DNA of 64,000 bases from Parvibaculum sp. (GTDB lineage Bacteria; Pseudomonadota; Alphaproteobacteria; Parvibaculales; Parvibaculaceae): assembly GCA_019635975.1 (NCBI GenBank), contig JAHBYM010000001.1:24371-88370 (forward strand), in the 5' to 3' direction. Numbering within the stretch: the first letter of the stretch is position 1; every line of letters starts with the position of its first letter. This document shows, piece by piece, positions 25,212 through 36,149 of this stretch. The position numbers were made by a program, and so were the translations under genes. The notes under the pieces are model-generated. The model made no database searches, was not told the DNA's origin, and worked only from the letters and a program-made list of their open reading frames with translations.

Positions 25212-26999
25212 ATGTCACGTAAACCTATCTCGGTCGCCGGGCGGCTTCTGGCTTGCACGGCACTCGCACTCGGGGCGATCTCGTTCGCACAGGAAGCAAG
25301 CGCGGTCGATTTCAACATTCAGGGCTTCATCCGGCAGGAGCCGGCGATCAAGCTGACGGACAAGGAAAATCCGTTTAATCAACGAGGTAACATCTACAAT
25401 TTTCGTCCGACAGTCCAAGACTCGACCTTGCTTGGCGGCGCAGTGACGGTAACGAACCGTCCCATCGCAGGCGCGGACAACGACTTCAATCTGATGGCGA
25501 CGCGTCTGGAAGTCGACTTTCAGGCGAACTTCAATCAGAACTGGAACGGCTTCGCGCGCCTGCGCGGATATTTTCAGCCGGACATTTTCGACAACTACGG
25601 CGATCCCGAGTTCTTTGCCACACCGTTCTGGGGCGGCGACCGCGCAACGCTGTTCGAGGTCAACGGCAAGAACTACATGATGGATATGCCGGCGTTCTAT
25701 GCCGACTATTCGGATGGTCCGCTCTGGCTCCGCTTCGGCAATCAGCAGATCGCCTGGGGTGAGTCGCTGTTCTTCCGTGTTCTCGATGTACCGAACGGCC
25801 TCGATCTGCGCCGTCATCTGCTGCTCGACCTGGTTGCCGAGGAGTTTGCCGACGAACGTGTCTCGTCGCCGGGCGTGCGTGGCTCGTACCGCGTTTCGAA
25901 TAATCTCGAAATCGAGGCATTCACGCAATTGTTCAATCCGTCGATCCTCGCAAACCCGGATACACCCTACAACGTGATCCCCTCGCAGTTCACGATCCAT
26001 CAGAAAGAGGGTTTCAAGGACGCGCGGGGCGCGATGAATGTCGGTACGCGCGTACAGGCGCAGTTCGGCGACGTCGCCGTTCAGGCGATAGCGGTCAACC
26101 GCCGAAATCCGGACGGCGTTTTCCATTGGACGGAGTCCGGCGTCAATCGCGACATACCGGGCATCCCCGGCAGCGGATTCGTCCTGATGAATACACCGTT
26201 CGAGGTGAGCGACACCGGCGTTTACTCGGCCGCCGAATGGTTCACCTATGCCGGCATGGCTCGTCTCAACGGTCTGACGGGCTTCAACGCGGCGATCAAC
26301 GAGTTCCCGGCGACGGCACTTCTGGGTGCGGTTCCCATGCCCAACCAGACGCTGGCTGCGTCCGAGCTCGATCTGTTTTTCCAGCTGAGCCCGCTTCGCG
26401 GGCACATCACGCGCATCTACCCGCGTGAAAGCATCTTCGGTCTCGGCGCCAACTATATCGTGAAGGCCGGTCCGGAGTCGTTCTTCGATCAGCTGGTGAT
26501 CCGCAGCGAGTTGACCTACACGCCGAACAAGAAGTTCACCAGCCCCGATCTGAGCCGATCGCTGATCGAGGAAGACGAATATGTCGCCTCGCTGGTCTTC
26601 GAGAAATACCACCGCTTCACGCAGGAATTTCCGGCAACCTTCATGGTGCTGCAATATCTGCACAAGTCGGAGAGCGATCTGTTCGGCCGTCACCTGAGCG
26701 GCATGGGTGCGACTGGCGACCGGACAACAGGACTGCCGACCGGTGAGAGCTCCTTCAATGCTGTCGCCTTTGCGGTTCAGCAACCTTTTCCGAACCTGAT
26801 CTGGCGGGCCGATTTCTCGGTCCTCTATGACGTCAGGGGCGGTGCGCTGATCCAGCCTGGTCTCAGGTGGAAACCGAACGAGGCGTGGACGGCGGAAGTC
26901 TTTGCCAACATCGCACTGAGCGACGGCGGCAACGACGACATCATCAGCACGATCGACTGGGCAGACGAACTGGCGTTCCGCATTACCTACCAGTTCTAA
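25212..26999 (+). CDS. DUF1302-family outer-membrane protein
   Basis: 595-residue protein with a Sec signal peptide (SVAGRLLACTALALGAISFAQEASA, cleavage before VDFNIQGF). The long mature part is rich in alternating aromatic strands: FARLRGYFQPDIFDNYGDPEF, YADYSDGPLWLRFGNQQIAWGESLFFRVLDVPNGLDLRRHL. It ends in FRITYQF, with a terminal Phe as in outer-membrane beta-barrels. GNQQIAWGE is the typical DUF1302 hallmark region. ATG 25212 is preceded by GGGAGGGGAGAAG. The frame is open to a TTG at 25161, which would disrupt the signal peptide. It is probably the outer-membrane end of the RND-DUF1329-YCF48 system. Confidence 0.85.
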   Translation: MSRKPISVAGRLLACTALALGAISFAQEASAVDFNIQGFIRQEPAIKLTDKENPFNQRGNIYNFRPTVQDSTLLGGAVTVTNRPIAGADNDFNLMATRLEVDFQANFNQNWNGFARLRGYFQPDIFDNYGDPEFFATPFWGGDRATLFEVNGKNYMMDMPAFYADYSDGPLWLRFGNQQIAWGESLFFRVLDVPNGLDLRRHLLLDLVAEEFADERVSSPGVRGSYRVSNNLEIEAFTQLFNPSILANPDTPYNVIPSQFTIHQKEGFKDARGAMNVGTRVQAQFGDVAVQAIAVNRRNPDGVFHWTESGVNRDIPGIPGSGFVLMNTPFEVSDTGVYSAAEWFTYAGMARLNGLTGFNAAINEFPATALLGAVPMPNQTLAASELDLFFQLSPLRGHITRIYPRESIFGLGANYIVKAGPESFFDQLVIRSELTYTPNKKFTSPDLSRSLIEEDEYVASLVFEKYHRFTQEFPATFMVLQYLHKSESDLFGRHLSGMGATGDRTTGLPTGESSFNAVAFAVQQPFPNLIWRADFSVLYDVRGGALIQPGLRWKPNEAWTAEVFANIALSDGGNDDIISTIDWADELAFRITYQF

Positions 27000-27140
27000 G
27001 GCCGGTCAATCGAAGGCTCCGCCCGGGCCGTCGGCGCAGGATAGCACGCCTTTTCAGGATGAGGCGCTGTGTCCCCCCAAGGCGTTCCGGCGATCCGGGC
27101 GGATGCCGTATCCGTGTGAATGCGCGCGGTGGAGAAGTGG

Positions 27141-28517
27141 ATGCATTTGCGGCGCTACACGCATGACTATTCTCGCCGCCTGTTTTTGGAGCGGCTGGCG
27201 GCGGGCGTCGTCAGCCTCGGCGTGACGGCGCCGCTCTGGCCGGTTCTGGCCGCGACCGGTGACGCCTCGCGCGCCTATCCCGATGAACTCTTGTCCATTG
27301 ACGCCTACACGAAGGGCGCCATCTCGACCGGCGGCCGGATTGACGCCGGCAACGTCGATCTGGTCAAGGAACTGCTCGACCCGATCCGTTACCGGCAGAT
27401 CAAGGAGATGGGGCGTATCCTCGATGTCGTTGCACCGACGACGGAGTTAATGGAGCTGAGCCCCTGGGAGTATCTGGAGGCAACTCTGCGCAACAGCGGC
27501 AGGGCGCGCTTTGACTCACGTGGCAACGTGGTGACGGAGGAGGGCGAACCCTGGATCGGCGGCAATCCCTTTCCGAACCCGAAAAGCGCCATCGAGATTT
27601 TCGCCGGCCTGACATTGAGTTGGGGCCGTCACGACATATCGGTTTACGCGACCAAGGAATTTGATCTCGCGCCGAACGGCGTGGTCGATTACCGCTATGA
27701 GAGCGTCTGGGCCGAGCTTGCGCCGGTTGGCCGGGTTGCCGTCGAGCCGATGCCTTATTGGCCCGAGTTCAAGGACAAGCTGCGCTTTCAGTCGGTGGCC
27801 TTCACGTTTCCAAACGAAGAGAAGGGCACTTCGTTCCTGAACATCTGGCCCTATGACCAGAATGAGTTTCCGGAGCTCTACGGCTATCTGCCGGCTTTCA
27901 AGCGCATCCGGCGTTTCCCCACCAATCAGCGTTTCGAACCGCTGATTGCAGGCTCCACGCTTTATCTCTCGGATGCATGGGCGGCGGGCGATCCGCTGCT
28001 GACATGGGGCAACTACCGCCTCGTGCATCAGGGGCCGGCGCTGGTCGCGCTCTCCGGCGGCTGGGCAGCCGATCATCCGAACTGGGAGCACACGACCCAT
28101 GGCGGACCGCACGGCGACAGCTTCTGGGATACGAAAGTCCAGCTCGTGCCGGAGGCGCTGGTTGTCGAGGCCGAGCCGGTCATGTTTCCGCGAGCGCCGG
28201 TCGGCAAGAAGCAGGTCTGGTTCGATGCGCGCACACTGCTGCCATTCGTCATGGTGTCTTACGATCGGAAGGGCGAAGTCTTCAGGTCGTTTGACGGCGC
28301 ATTCTCGCAATACAGGCAGGGCGACGCCGTTGTGATGGATGGAAAGCACCCATACTGGTCATGGACGCATGTTCACGCGCATAACATCCAGACCAACCGT
28401 ATCACGCGCCTCGAACAAGTCCGTCAGATCAGGGGTGGTCACACGATGATGGTCAACGACCAGTCGGCTTATGATCGCTACCTGACCACCCACGCGCTCC
28501 GCCGTCTCGGAATGTAG
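27141..28517 (+). CDS. DUF1329 protein with Tat signal peptide (copy 2)
   Basis: 458-residue paralogue of the protein at 22771, sharing the order of blocks (YPDELLSIDAYTKG, VDLVKELLDPIRYRQIKEMGR, PWIGGNPFPN, LTLSWGRHD, GYLPAFKRIRRFPTNQRFEPL, DAWAAGDPLLTWGNYR, SWTHVHAHNIQTNR). The N-terminus THDYSRRLFLERLAAGVVSLGVTAPLWP again has a twin-arginine signal. ATG 27141 follows GGAGAAGTGG; the frame is open to 27120. It is 141 bp after the DUF1302 gene and ends 6 bp from the convergent PQQ dehydrogenase. Two diverged copies in one cluster suggest a heteromeric carrier or different cargoes. This is inference. Confidence 0.82.
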   Translation: MHLRRYTHDYSRRLFLERLAAGVVSLGVTAPLWPVLAATGDASRAYPDELLSIDAYTKGAISTGGRIDAGNVDLVKELLDPIRYRQIKEMGRILDVVAPTTELMELSPWEYLEATLRNSGRARFDSRGNVVTEEGEPWIGGNPFPNPKSAIEIFAGLTLSWGRHDISVYATKEFDLAPNGVVDYRYESVWAELAPVGRVAVEPMPYWPEFKDKLRFQSVAFTFPNEEKGTSFLNIWPYDQNEFPELYGYLPAFKRIRRFPTNQRFEPLIAGSTLYLSDAWAAGDPLLTWGNYRLVHQGPALVALSGGWAADHPNWEHTTHGGPHGDSFWDTKVQLVPEALVVEAEPVMFPRAPVGKKQVWFDARTLLPFVMVSYDRKGEVFRSFDGAFSQYRQGDAVVMDGKHPYWSWTHVHAHNIQTNRITRLEQVRQIRGGHTMMVNDQSAYDRYLTTHALRRLGM

Positions 28518-28523
28518 TGCCTG

Positions 28524-29654
28524 CTATTCGGCCGGTTCCACACGCAACAGGCTGCCGTTTTCCTTGTCCGTCAACAGATAGAGATAACCGTCGGGGCCCG
28601 CCCGCACCTCGCGAATGCGCTGGTCGAGTTCGCCGAATAACTCTTCCTGCCCGGCGACTTCGCCATTGTCGAGATGAACACGGCGGACATGCTGCCCCGC
28701 CAGCGCGCCGGCAAAAAGATCGCCCTGCCATTGCGGAAACTTATCGCCGCGATACATCGTGAAGCCCGCCGGTGCGATCGACGGTGTCCAGTGCAGCAGC
28801 GGCTGTTCCATCCCTTCATATTCGACGAACGGCGAAACGCGCGCGCCGGAATAGTCGATCCCGTGCGTGATCACCGGCCAGCCATAATTCTTTCCCGGTT
28901 CGATGACGTTGACTTCGTCGCCGCCTTGCGCGCCGTGCTCGTGCGCATAAATGCGGCCGGTTTCGTCATCAAAAACAATGCCTTGCACGTTGCGGTGCCC
29001 GTAGCTCCATATCTGCGGCAGTGCGCCCTCGCGCCCGACAAACGGATTGTCCGCCGGGCCGCTGCCGTCGTCGTTGATGCGCAAAATCTTGCCGAGATGG
29101 TTATCTAGCATCTGCGCATGCTCGCGATAATCGAAACCGTCACCGGTCGTCACCAGCAACGTGCCGTCGGGCAGAAAGAGCAGCCGGCCGCCATAATGGA
29201 CGGGCGTGTCCTTCAGCGGCTCTGCTTCGAAAATCACGTCAAGATCGTGCAGCGATGCGCCGTCGAACCGCGCCCGCGCGACGCGCAGCGCATTGGCGTC
29301 CGCTGTGCCATGCGCATAGGAAAGATAAATGAGGCTGTTGGCTGCGAATTCTGGATGAAGGATGGCGTCGAAGAGGCCGCCCTGGCTACGAAAGAACACG
29401 GGCGGGACGCCGGCCACGGGATCGGGCGACAGCGCGCCGTCCTTGATCGACCTGATTTGCCCACTCAATTCGACAACCAGCATCGATCCATCGGGCAGGA
29501 ATGTCATGCTCCATGGGTGGTCTAGACCCTCGGCAATCTGCACGATGCGGTAGTCAGCGCTCGCCGGTGCCATATCCTGAGCGAGGGCTGTCCCGACAGA
29601 CGTCATGGAAAGAGAGATCGTCAGCGCAAGGCCGATCAATGTCCGTTTGCTCAT
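28524..29654 (-). CDS. Periplasmic PQQ-dependent sugar dehydrogenase (YliI/aldose type)
   Basis: 376-residue secreted six-bladed propeller of the glucose/sorbosone dehydrogenase family, oxidising aldose sugars with PQQ and Ca2+. The signal peptide is TLIGLALTISLSMTSVGTALAQ. Characteristic blocks are GLDHPWSMTFLPDGSMLVVE, HYGGRLLFLPDGTLLVTTGDGFD with the catalytic-His-like HYGG, GHRNVQGIVFDDETGRIYAHEHGAQGGDEVNVIEPGKNYGWPVITHGIDYSG, and a C-terminal REVRAGPDGYLYLLTD. ATG 29654 is chosen because it starts the signal peptide; the open frame runs to 29903. It is transcribed towards the DUF1329 gene and divergently from a small membrane protein. No PQQ-biosynthesis genes are visible in the window. 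Confidence 0.85.
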   Translation of the reverse strand: MSKRTLIGLALTISLSMTSVGTALAQDMAPASADYRIVQIAEGLDHPWSMTFLPDGSMLVVELSGQIRSIKDGALSPDPVAGVPPVFFRSQGGLFDAILHPEFAANSLIYLSYAHGTADANALRVARARFDGASLHDLDVIFEAEPLKDTPVHYGGRLLFLPDGTLLVTTGDGFDYREHAQMLDNHLGKILRINDDGSGPADNPFVGREGALPQIWSYGHRNVQGIVFDDETGRIYAHEHGAQGGDEVNVIEPGKNYGWPVITHGIDYSGARVSPFVEYEGMEQPLLHWTPSIAPAGFTMYRGDKFPQWQGDLFAGALAGQHVRRVHLDNGEVAGQEELFGELDQRIREVRAGPDGYLYLLTDKENGSLLRVEPAE

Positions 29655-29724
29655 TTGCTCGATTCCCGTCCCCTGTGCTTTCATTCTGTGCAATCCTAGC
29701 GTGAGATCGCGGCAGAAAGAAATC

Positions 29725-30171
29725 ATGGGGATGAATATGTGGGTCTTGAGGGTGGTGCTGGCCTTTGTTCTGGCGGTTGTCGTTGCCACCGTGCTGGGCG
29801 CAGTCGCGCATACGCAGTTTGTTCTGGCGCGCTTGTCCGGCCTCGGCGTCGATATATCTTTCGGCGAGCGACTGTCGATGACGCTGCACGACATTGCCGG
29901 CATGGCGCCGCTATTCGGTGCGATCGTCGGTTCGGGATTTGTCGTCGCAATGGCTGCCGCCGCGCTGGTCTACCGGTTGGCCGGCATCCAGCGCACCCTG
30001 ATCTACACGGTCGCGGGCGCAGTCTCGCTTGGCGTGACGCTGCTGGTGATGAATTCGGTCTTCGAGATCACGGCCATTGCCGGAGCGCGCTCGGCGCTCG
30101 GTTTCCTCGCCCAGATGGTTGCCGGCGCGATCGGCGGTCTGACCTTTGCCAAAGCCTTGCCGGCGCGCTGA
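29725..30171 (+). CDS. Small four-helix membrane protein, function unknown
   Basis: 148-residue protein with four predicted membrane segments: VVLAFVLAVVVATVLGAVAH, APLFGAIVGSGFVVAMAAAALVYRLAG, TLIYTVAGAVSLGVTLLVMNSVFEI and LGFLAQMVAGAIGGLTFAKAL. A charged loop with FGERLSMTLHDIAG lies between the first two. I do not recognise a characterised family. The ATG at 29725 (MGMNMW) is chosen because the first helix follows directly; the frame is open to 29605. Divergent from the PQQ dehydrogenase, with a spacing of 70 bp, and convergent with the response regulator 6 bp away. No motif points to a function. Confidence 0.6.
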   Translation: MGMNMWVLRVVLAFVLAVVVATVLGAVAHTQFVLARLSGLGVDISFGERLSMTLHDIAGMAPLFGAIVGSGFVVAMAAAALVYRLAGIQRTLIYTVAGAVSLGVTLLVMNSVFEITAIAGARSALGFLAQMVAGAIGGLTFAKALPAR

Positions 30172-30177
30172 TGCCCC

Positions 30178-30828
30178 TCAGTTGGCGCCCGCATTGTCGA
30201 CAAAACCAAGTTTGACGCAGATCATCGCCGCGCGCGTCCGGTTCTGAACGCCCAGCGCCCGGAAAATCGCGCCGAGATGAACCTTCACCGTGCCTTCCAT
30301 CAGTTTGAGCGCCAGCGCGATTTCCTTGTTGGAATATCCCTTGCCCACGAGAACCAGCACATCGAGTTGGCGCGGCGTCAGGGCTGCAACCACGCTCTCG
30401 CGCGTGTGTTCGGCGCGCCCCATTGTGTTTATCGCCTCGATGACTTCCTGCGGAAAATGAATGCCGCCGTTGAACACCGATTCGAGTATCTGGGCGATGC
30501 GCGCCCGCGACGTACCTTTCGGCACATACCCCGAAGCACCTGCTCTCAGCGTATCGAGGATCGTCTCCCGGTCCTCGCGGCCCGAAATAACCACCAGCGG
30601 CGTACTCGGCAGCCGCGCGCGCAGCGTCGAAATACCGTTGAAACCGTCGATGCCCGGCATGCCGAAATCCACAAGCGCGAGATCGATGTCCGATTGACCG
30701 TCGATCAGTGCCAACGCTTCGCCGAAGTTTGTGGCCTCGAATATCCCGCTGCCCGGAAACGTATCCTCGACGATCAGCCGGAGGCCGTCGCGGAACAGCA
30801 CGTGGTCGTCGGCGATGAGAATTTTCAT
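30178..30828 (-). CDS. NarL/FixJ-type response regulator (orphan)
   Basis: 216-residue two-domain regulator. The receiver domain has ILIADDHVLFRDGLR (acidic pair), the phospho-acceptor Asp in DIDLALVDFGMPGIDG, the switch region VVISGREDRETI and the conserved Lys in GYVPKGTS. The C-terminal LuxR helix-turn-helix reads LTPRQLDVLVLVGKGYSNKEIALALKLMEGTVKVHLGAIFRALGVQNRTRAA. No sensor kinase gene is adjacent: the neighbours are a small membrane protein (convergent) and a TRAP operon (divergent, 242 bp away). The TRAP operon is a possible target by position. The length and domain order are normal. Confidence 0.88.
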   Translation of the reverse strand: MKILIADDHVLFRDGLRLIVEDTFPGSGIFEATNFGEALALIDGQSDIDLALVDFGMPGIDGFNGISTLRARLPSTPLVVISGREDRETILDTLRAGASGYVPKGTSRARIAQILESVFNGGIHFPQEVIEAINTMGRAEHTRESVVAALTPRQLDVLVLVGKGYSNKEIALALKLMEGTVKVHLGAIFRALGVQNRTRAAMICVKLGFVDNAGAN

Positions 30829-31070
30829 GCAAGCCCTGAAATAGGGTGCCGTCCCACCCCTGAGCCGTCACCTTGGGATTCCACCCTGGAACCGTAGAAT
30901 GATCCCTTGCGGACCGGCTGTCCGTCAAGAATTGGCCTATAACAAAAGATATATGTCTTCCGAGGGGCGACGACGGGGTCGGGTCTGATATGACGACCGC
31001 CGCTTCGTCGCCGCGCCTCACCTGAAAATCTTGCCTCTTTGCGCCAACCCGTGCAGCCTGTGACACGGCT

Positions 31071-31634
31071 ATGCCGCAAGGCCGTGCCGGATGGGGCGTC
31101 GCGTCGGTTTGGGGTATCGCATTGCCTGGAGCGGTAAAAGCCTATGTCAGGTATGTCGAGGCGGTAAACCGGGTGGTCGGGCGCCTGGCGATGTACCTGA
31201 TCTTCGTAATGATAGGCATCCTTCTCTATTCCTCCTTTTCCCGGACTTTCTACAACGTACCCATCGTCTGGGTGATGGAGATGGGCCAGTTCCTGCTGGC
31301 TGCCTACTATCTGCTGGGTGGCGCCTATGCCATGCAGATCAACGGTCATGTCCGGATGGACCTCCTCTATGGCCGGTTGTCGCCGCGCAAGAAGGCCTTC
31401 ACCGACACCATCACGGCCTTCTTCCTGATCTTCTATCTCGTGGTTTTGCTGATGGGCGGCATATCGAGCACTGAATATGCACTCACCTACGACCAGAAAA
31501 ACTACACTGCATGGGGCCCGCCGTTGGCGCCCATCAAGATCATCATGACATTCGGCATCTTTCTGATGCTGCTGCAGGCCGTCGCGATCTTCTTCCGGGA
31601 CCTTGCGCGCGTTCGCGGTGAGGAACTCGAATGA
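31071..31634 (+). CDS. TRAP transporter small permease (DctQ-type)
   Basis: 187-residue inner-membrane protein with four helices: LAMYLIFVMIGILLYSSFS, VMEMGQFLLAAYYLLGGAYAM, TDTITAFFLIFYLVVLLMGGI and IKIIMTFGIFLMLLQAVAIFFRDL. The NGHVRMDLLYGRLSPRKKA segment is typical for the small subunit. With the large permease and binding protein it makes a Na+-driven importer for organic acids. The large-permease start overlaps its stop (ATGA). The ATG at 31071 has no strong ribosome-binding site, so the N-terminus could begin later, near VKAYVRYVEAVN. The orphan response regulator is divergent upstream. Confidence 0.85.
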   Translation: MPQGRAGWGVASVWGIALPGAVKAYVRYVEAVNRVVGRLAMYLIFVMIGILLYSSFSRTFYNVPIVWVMEMGQFLLAAYYLLGGAYAMQINGHVRMDLLYGRLSPRKKAFTDTITAFFLIFYLVVLLMGGISSTEYALTYDQKNYTAWGPPLAPIKIIMTFGIFLMLLQAVAIFFRDLARVRGEELE

Positions 31635-32953
31635 GCTATGAGTTGATCACGCTGCTGATGTTCTCGTCGCTGATGCTGTTGCTGCTGACCGGTCAGCGTG
31701 TCTTCGGTGCGATCGGCTTCGTTGCCGCCGCCGCCGCGCTTCTGCTCTGGGGCGATGGCGCCTCCGAAATGCCGTTCAACGCCAGCTTCATCGTCCTCAA
31801 CTGGTATCCGCTGCTCACGCTGCCGCTTTTTATCTTCATGGGCTACATGCTGTCGGAATCCGGCATCGCCAACGACCTCTACAAGGCATTTCATGTCTGG
31901 ATGGGTCCGCTCAGCGGCGGCCTCGCCATCGGCACCATCGGTTTGATGGTCGTGATCTCGGCGATGAACGGCCTCAGCGTCGCGGGCATGGCAATCGGCG
32001 CCAGCATCGCCTTGCCGGAGCTGCTGCGCCGCGGCTACGACAAGGTCATGGTGACCGGCGTCATCCAGGCCGGCAGTTCGCTCGGCATCCTGATCCCGCC
32101 CAGCGTCGTCCTCGTGCTCTATGCGATGATCGCGCGCCAGCCGGTGCTGCAACTCTGGCTCGCCGGCGTCGTGCCCGGACTGATCATGGCGACTTTTTTT
32201 GCTCTCTACATTTACATCCGCTGCCGGCGCAATCCGGCGCTCGCACCCACCTTGCCCCCCGAGGACCTCGATGTCGGTCTGAAGGAAAAGCTTCTACTGT
32301 TGCGCGCCGGCATTGCGCCGCTGGCGATATTTTTCGCGATGATGGGTCTCTTCCTGATGGGCGTGACGAGCCTCGTCGAAAGCGCGGCGGTCGGCGCGGC
32401 GGCGGCGACCCTCACCGCGCTCGTCAAACGCCGTCTCACCGGGCATGTGCTCGACGAAACGATGCGCAAGACGCTCAGCATCACCTGCATGTTCATGTGG
32501 ATCATTCTCGCCGCCCTGTGTTTCGGCGCGGTTTATGATGGGCTCGGCGCCAAGCGCGCCATCTCGGCGCTGTTTCTCGAGACATGGGATCTCACCCCGT
32601 GGGAAATCCTCATTATGATGATGGTTTCCTTCATCATTCTCGGCATGTTCCTCGACGACACCGCGATGCTGGTCATCGTCGCGCCACTCTATGTGCCGCT
32701 GGTCATCAGTCTCGGGTTCAACCCGATCTGGTTCGGCGTGCTTTACGTGATGACCTGCCAGGTGGCCTACATCACCCCGCCTTTTGGCTATAATCTGTTT
32801 TTGATGAGGGCTATGGCGCCCCCGGAGATAACGCTTGTCGACATCTACCGGTCAATCGTACCGTTTGTATTCATTATGCTGATCACAATCGGTATCGTGA
32901 TGGCATTTCCTCAGCTGGCCCTTTGGCTGCCTGATTTGTACGCAGGAAGATGA
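31631..32953 (+). CDS. TRAP transporter large permease (DctM-type)
   Basis: 440-residue membrane subunit that carries out transport. Typical DctM segments are LPLFIFMGYMLSESGIANDLYKAFHVWMGPLSGGLAIGTIG, GSSLGILIPPSVVLVLYAMIARQPVLQLWLAGVVPGL, GMFLDDTAMLVIVAPLYVPLV and GVLYVMTCQVAYITPPFGYNLFLMRAMAPPEI. About twelve hydrophobic segments are visible. Translation is coupled to the small permease by a four-base overlap. The binding-protein gene begins 156 bp downstream and is probably in the same transcript. The substrate is not readable from sequence; the adjacent Baeyer-Villiger monooxygenase suggests a ketone- or ester-derived acid. This is inference. Confidence 0.9.
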   Translation: MSYELITLLMFSSLMLLLLTGQRVFGAIGFVAAAAALLLWGDGASEMPFNASFIVLNWYPLLTLPLFIFMGYMLSESGIANDLYKAFHVWMGPLSGGLAIGTIGLMVVISAMNGLSVAGMAIGASIALPELLRRGYDKVMVTGVIQAGSSLGILIPPSVVLVLYAMIARQPVLQLWLAGVVPGLIMATFFALYIYIRCRRNPALAPTLPPEDLDVGLKEKLLLLRAGIAPLAIFFAMMGLFLMGVTSLVESAAVGAAAATLTALVKRRLTGHVLDETMRKTLSITCMFMWIILAALCFGAVYDGLGAKRAISALFLETWDLTPWEILIMMMVSFIILGMFLDDTAMLVIVAPLYVPLVISLGFNPIWFGVLYVMTCQVAYITPPFGYNLFLMRAMAPPEITLVDIYRSIVPFVFIMLITIGIVMAFPQLALWLPDLYAGR

Positions 32954-33109
32954 GTGGGACGATCGGCGCCGGATTTGAGCGGTCATCCGGGGCCCGAAAA
33001 AAGGGGATCGATGTTAAGACCGCGGACGGACTTCTTCATTCGAGCGGATTGGCGCCCGGTGTCCATGGGGCGCAACCCGGAACATTCCAGTGGATAGGGA
33101 CCAATCGAG

Positions 33110-34177
33110 ATGAACGACCGCACAAAGCTGAACAAACGCGACTTTCTGAAAAAGGCCGGCGTGGCATCGGTCGCCGCCGTCGGCGCGACAACCCTGGCCG
33201 CGCCTTACGTGAAGGCGCAGAGCCCGATCAAATGGCGCATGCAGACCTATGCAGGCGCCTCGCTTGCCGAACACGTCATCAAACCGTCGATCGACGAGTT
33301 CAACAAGGCCGCCAACGGCGAAATGGAAATCGAGCTCTTCTATGCCGACCAGTTGGTGCCGCAGGGCGAACTTTTTCGCGCCGTGCAGCGTGGCACCATC
33401 GACGCCGCGCAAAGCGATGACGACAGCATGGCCTCGCCCGTGGACGTGTCGGTCTTTGGCGCCTACTTCCCCTTTGCCTCGCGCTACGGTCTCGACGTGC
33501 CGGTGCTGTGGGAGTGGTACGGCCTGCGCGAACTCTGGGAAGAGGCCTATGCCGAAGTGCCGGGCGTCACCTGGCTCAGCGCTGGCGCATGGGATCCGTG
33601 CAACTTCGTCACCAACAAACCGATCCGTTCGCTCGAAGATCTGAAAGGCCTTCGCGTCTTCACCTTCCCGACAGGCGGTACTTTCCTGCAGCGCTTCGGC
33701 GTCGTGCCGGTGACGCTGCCGTGGGAAGACATCGAAGTGGCGATCCAGACCGGCGAGCTCGACGGCGTCGCCTGGTGCGGCGCGACCGAGACCTACACGG
33801 TGGGCTGGGCCGACATCACGAAGTACTACCTCACCAACAACATCTCCGGTGCCTGGGCGGGATCCTACATCGCCAACACGGACAAGTGGGAAGCGCTGCC
33901 CGAGCATCTGAAGACGCTCTTCAAGCTCACCATGGACAGCTCCCACTACTATCGCCAGCACTGGTACTGGTGGGGCGAGGCGCATTACCGCACGACCGGC
34001 GGCAAGCTCGAACTGACAACCATTCCCGAAGAGGAATGGAAGACGGTCGAGGACGAGGCGCTGAAATTCTGGGATGAGATTGCCCAGACGAGCCCGCGCA
34101 ACGCCAAGATCGTGCAGATCCTGAAGAACTATGCCGACACAATGCGCAAGGCCGGCGCGCCTTACCGCTACGGCTAG
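33110..34177 (+). CDS. TRAP transporter periplasmic substrate-binding protein (DctP-type)
   Basis: 355-residue exported binding protein. The N-terminus LNKRDFLKKAGVASVAAVGATTLAAPYVKAQ is a Tat-like signal with KR in place of RR, cleaved near residue 37. The mature part follows the DctP plan: WRMQTYAGASLAEHVIKPSIDEFNKAANGEMEIELFYADQL, GTIDAAQSDD, the DLKGLRVFTFPTGGTFLQRFGVVPVTLPWEDIEVAIQTGELDGVAWCGATET region that contacts ligand carboxylates, and a C-terminal helical stretch. It is last in the TRAP operon and is followed by a hairpin at 34202-34231. Similar proteins bind carboxylic acids; the exact ligand is unknown. Confidence 0.88.
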   Translation: MNDRTKLNKRDFLKKAGVASVAAVGATTLAAPYVKAQSPIKWRMQTYAGASLAEHVIKPSIDEFNKAANGEMEIELFYADQLVPQGELFRAVQRGTIDAAQSDDDSMASPVDVSVFGAYFPFASRYGLDVPVLWEWYGLRELWEEAYAEVPGVTWLSAGAWDPCNFVTNKPIRSLEDLKGLRVFTFPTGGTFLQRFGVVPVTLPWEDIEVAIQTGELDGVAWCGATETYTVGWADITKYYLTNNISGAWAGSYIANTDKWEALPEHLKTLFKLTMDSSHYYRQHWYWWGEAHYRTTGGKLELTTIPEEEWKTVEDEALKFWDEIAQTSPRNAKIVQILKNYADTMRKAGAPYRYG

Positions 34178-34201
34178 GCGGCTGCGTCGTCGCGAAACGG
34201 G

Positions 34202-34231
34202 TCGGGCTCCGCCGAAAGGCGGGGCCCGATT
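34202..34231 (+). terminator. Hairpin terminator after the TRAP operon
   Basis: TCGGGCTCCGCC-GAAA-GGCGGGGCCCGA, 12 bp with one T-G pair and a GNRA-type tetraloop, followed by TTGCTATCT. The T-run is weak. Confidence 0.6.
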
Positions 34232-34271
34232 GCTATCTGACGTCGCGAAACCGGTGTGAATTCCAAACCCT

Positions 34272-34299
34272 TTGACACGTAGTAAATTAATTTTATCAT
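34272..34299 (+). promoter_or_regulatory. Sigma70-type promoter for the monooxygenase
   Basis: TTGACA (34272-34277), 16-bp spacer, TATCAT (34294-34299), in an AT-rich patch 44 bp before the ATG at 34343. Confidence 0.55.
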
Positions 34300-34342
34300 T
34301 TAACCAAAGAAATCGCGACACGCATGGGATGGAGCAGGCCGA

Positions 34343-36145
<1,803 letters not shown>

Positions 36146-36149
36146 AGGG

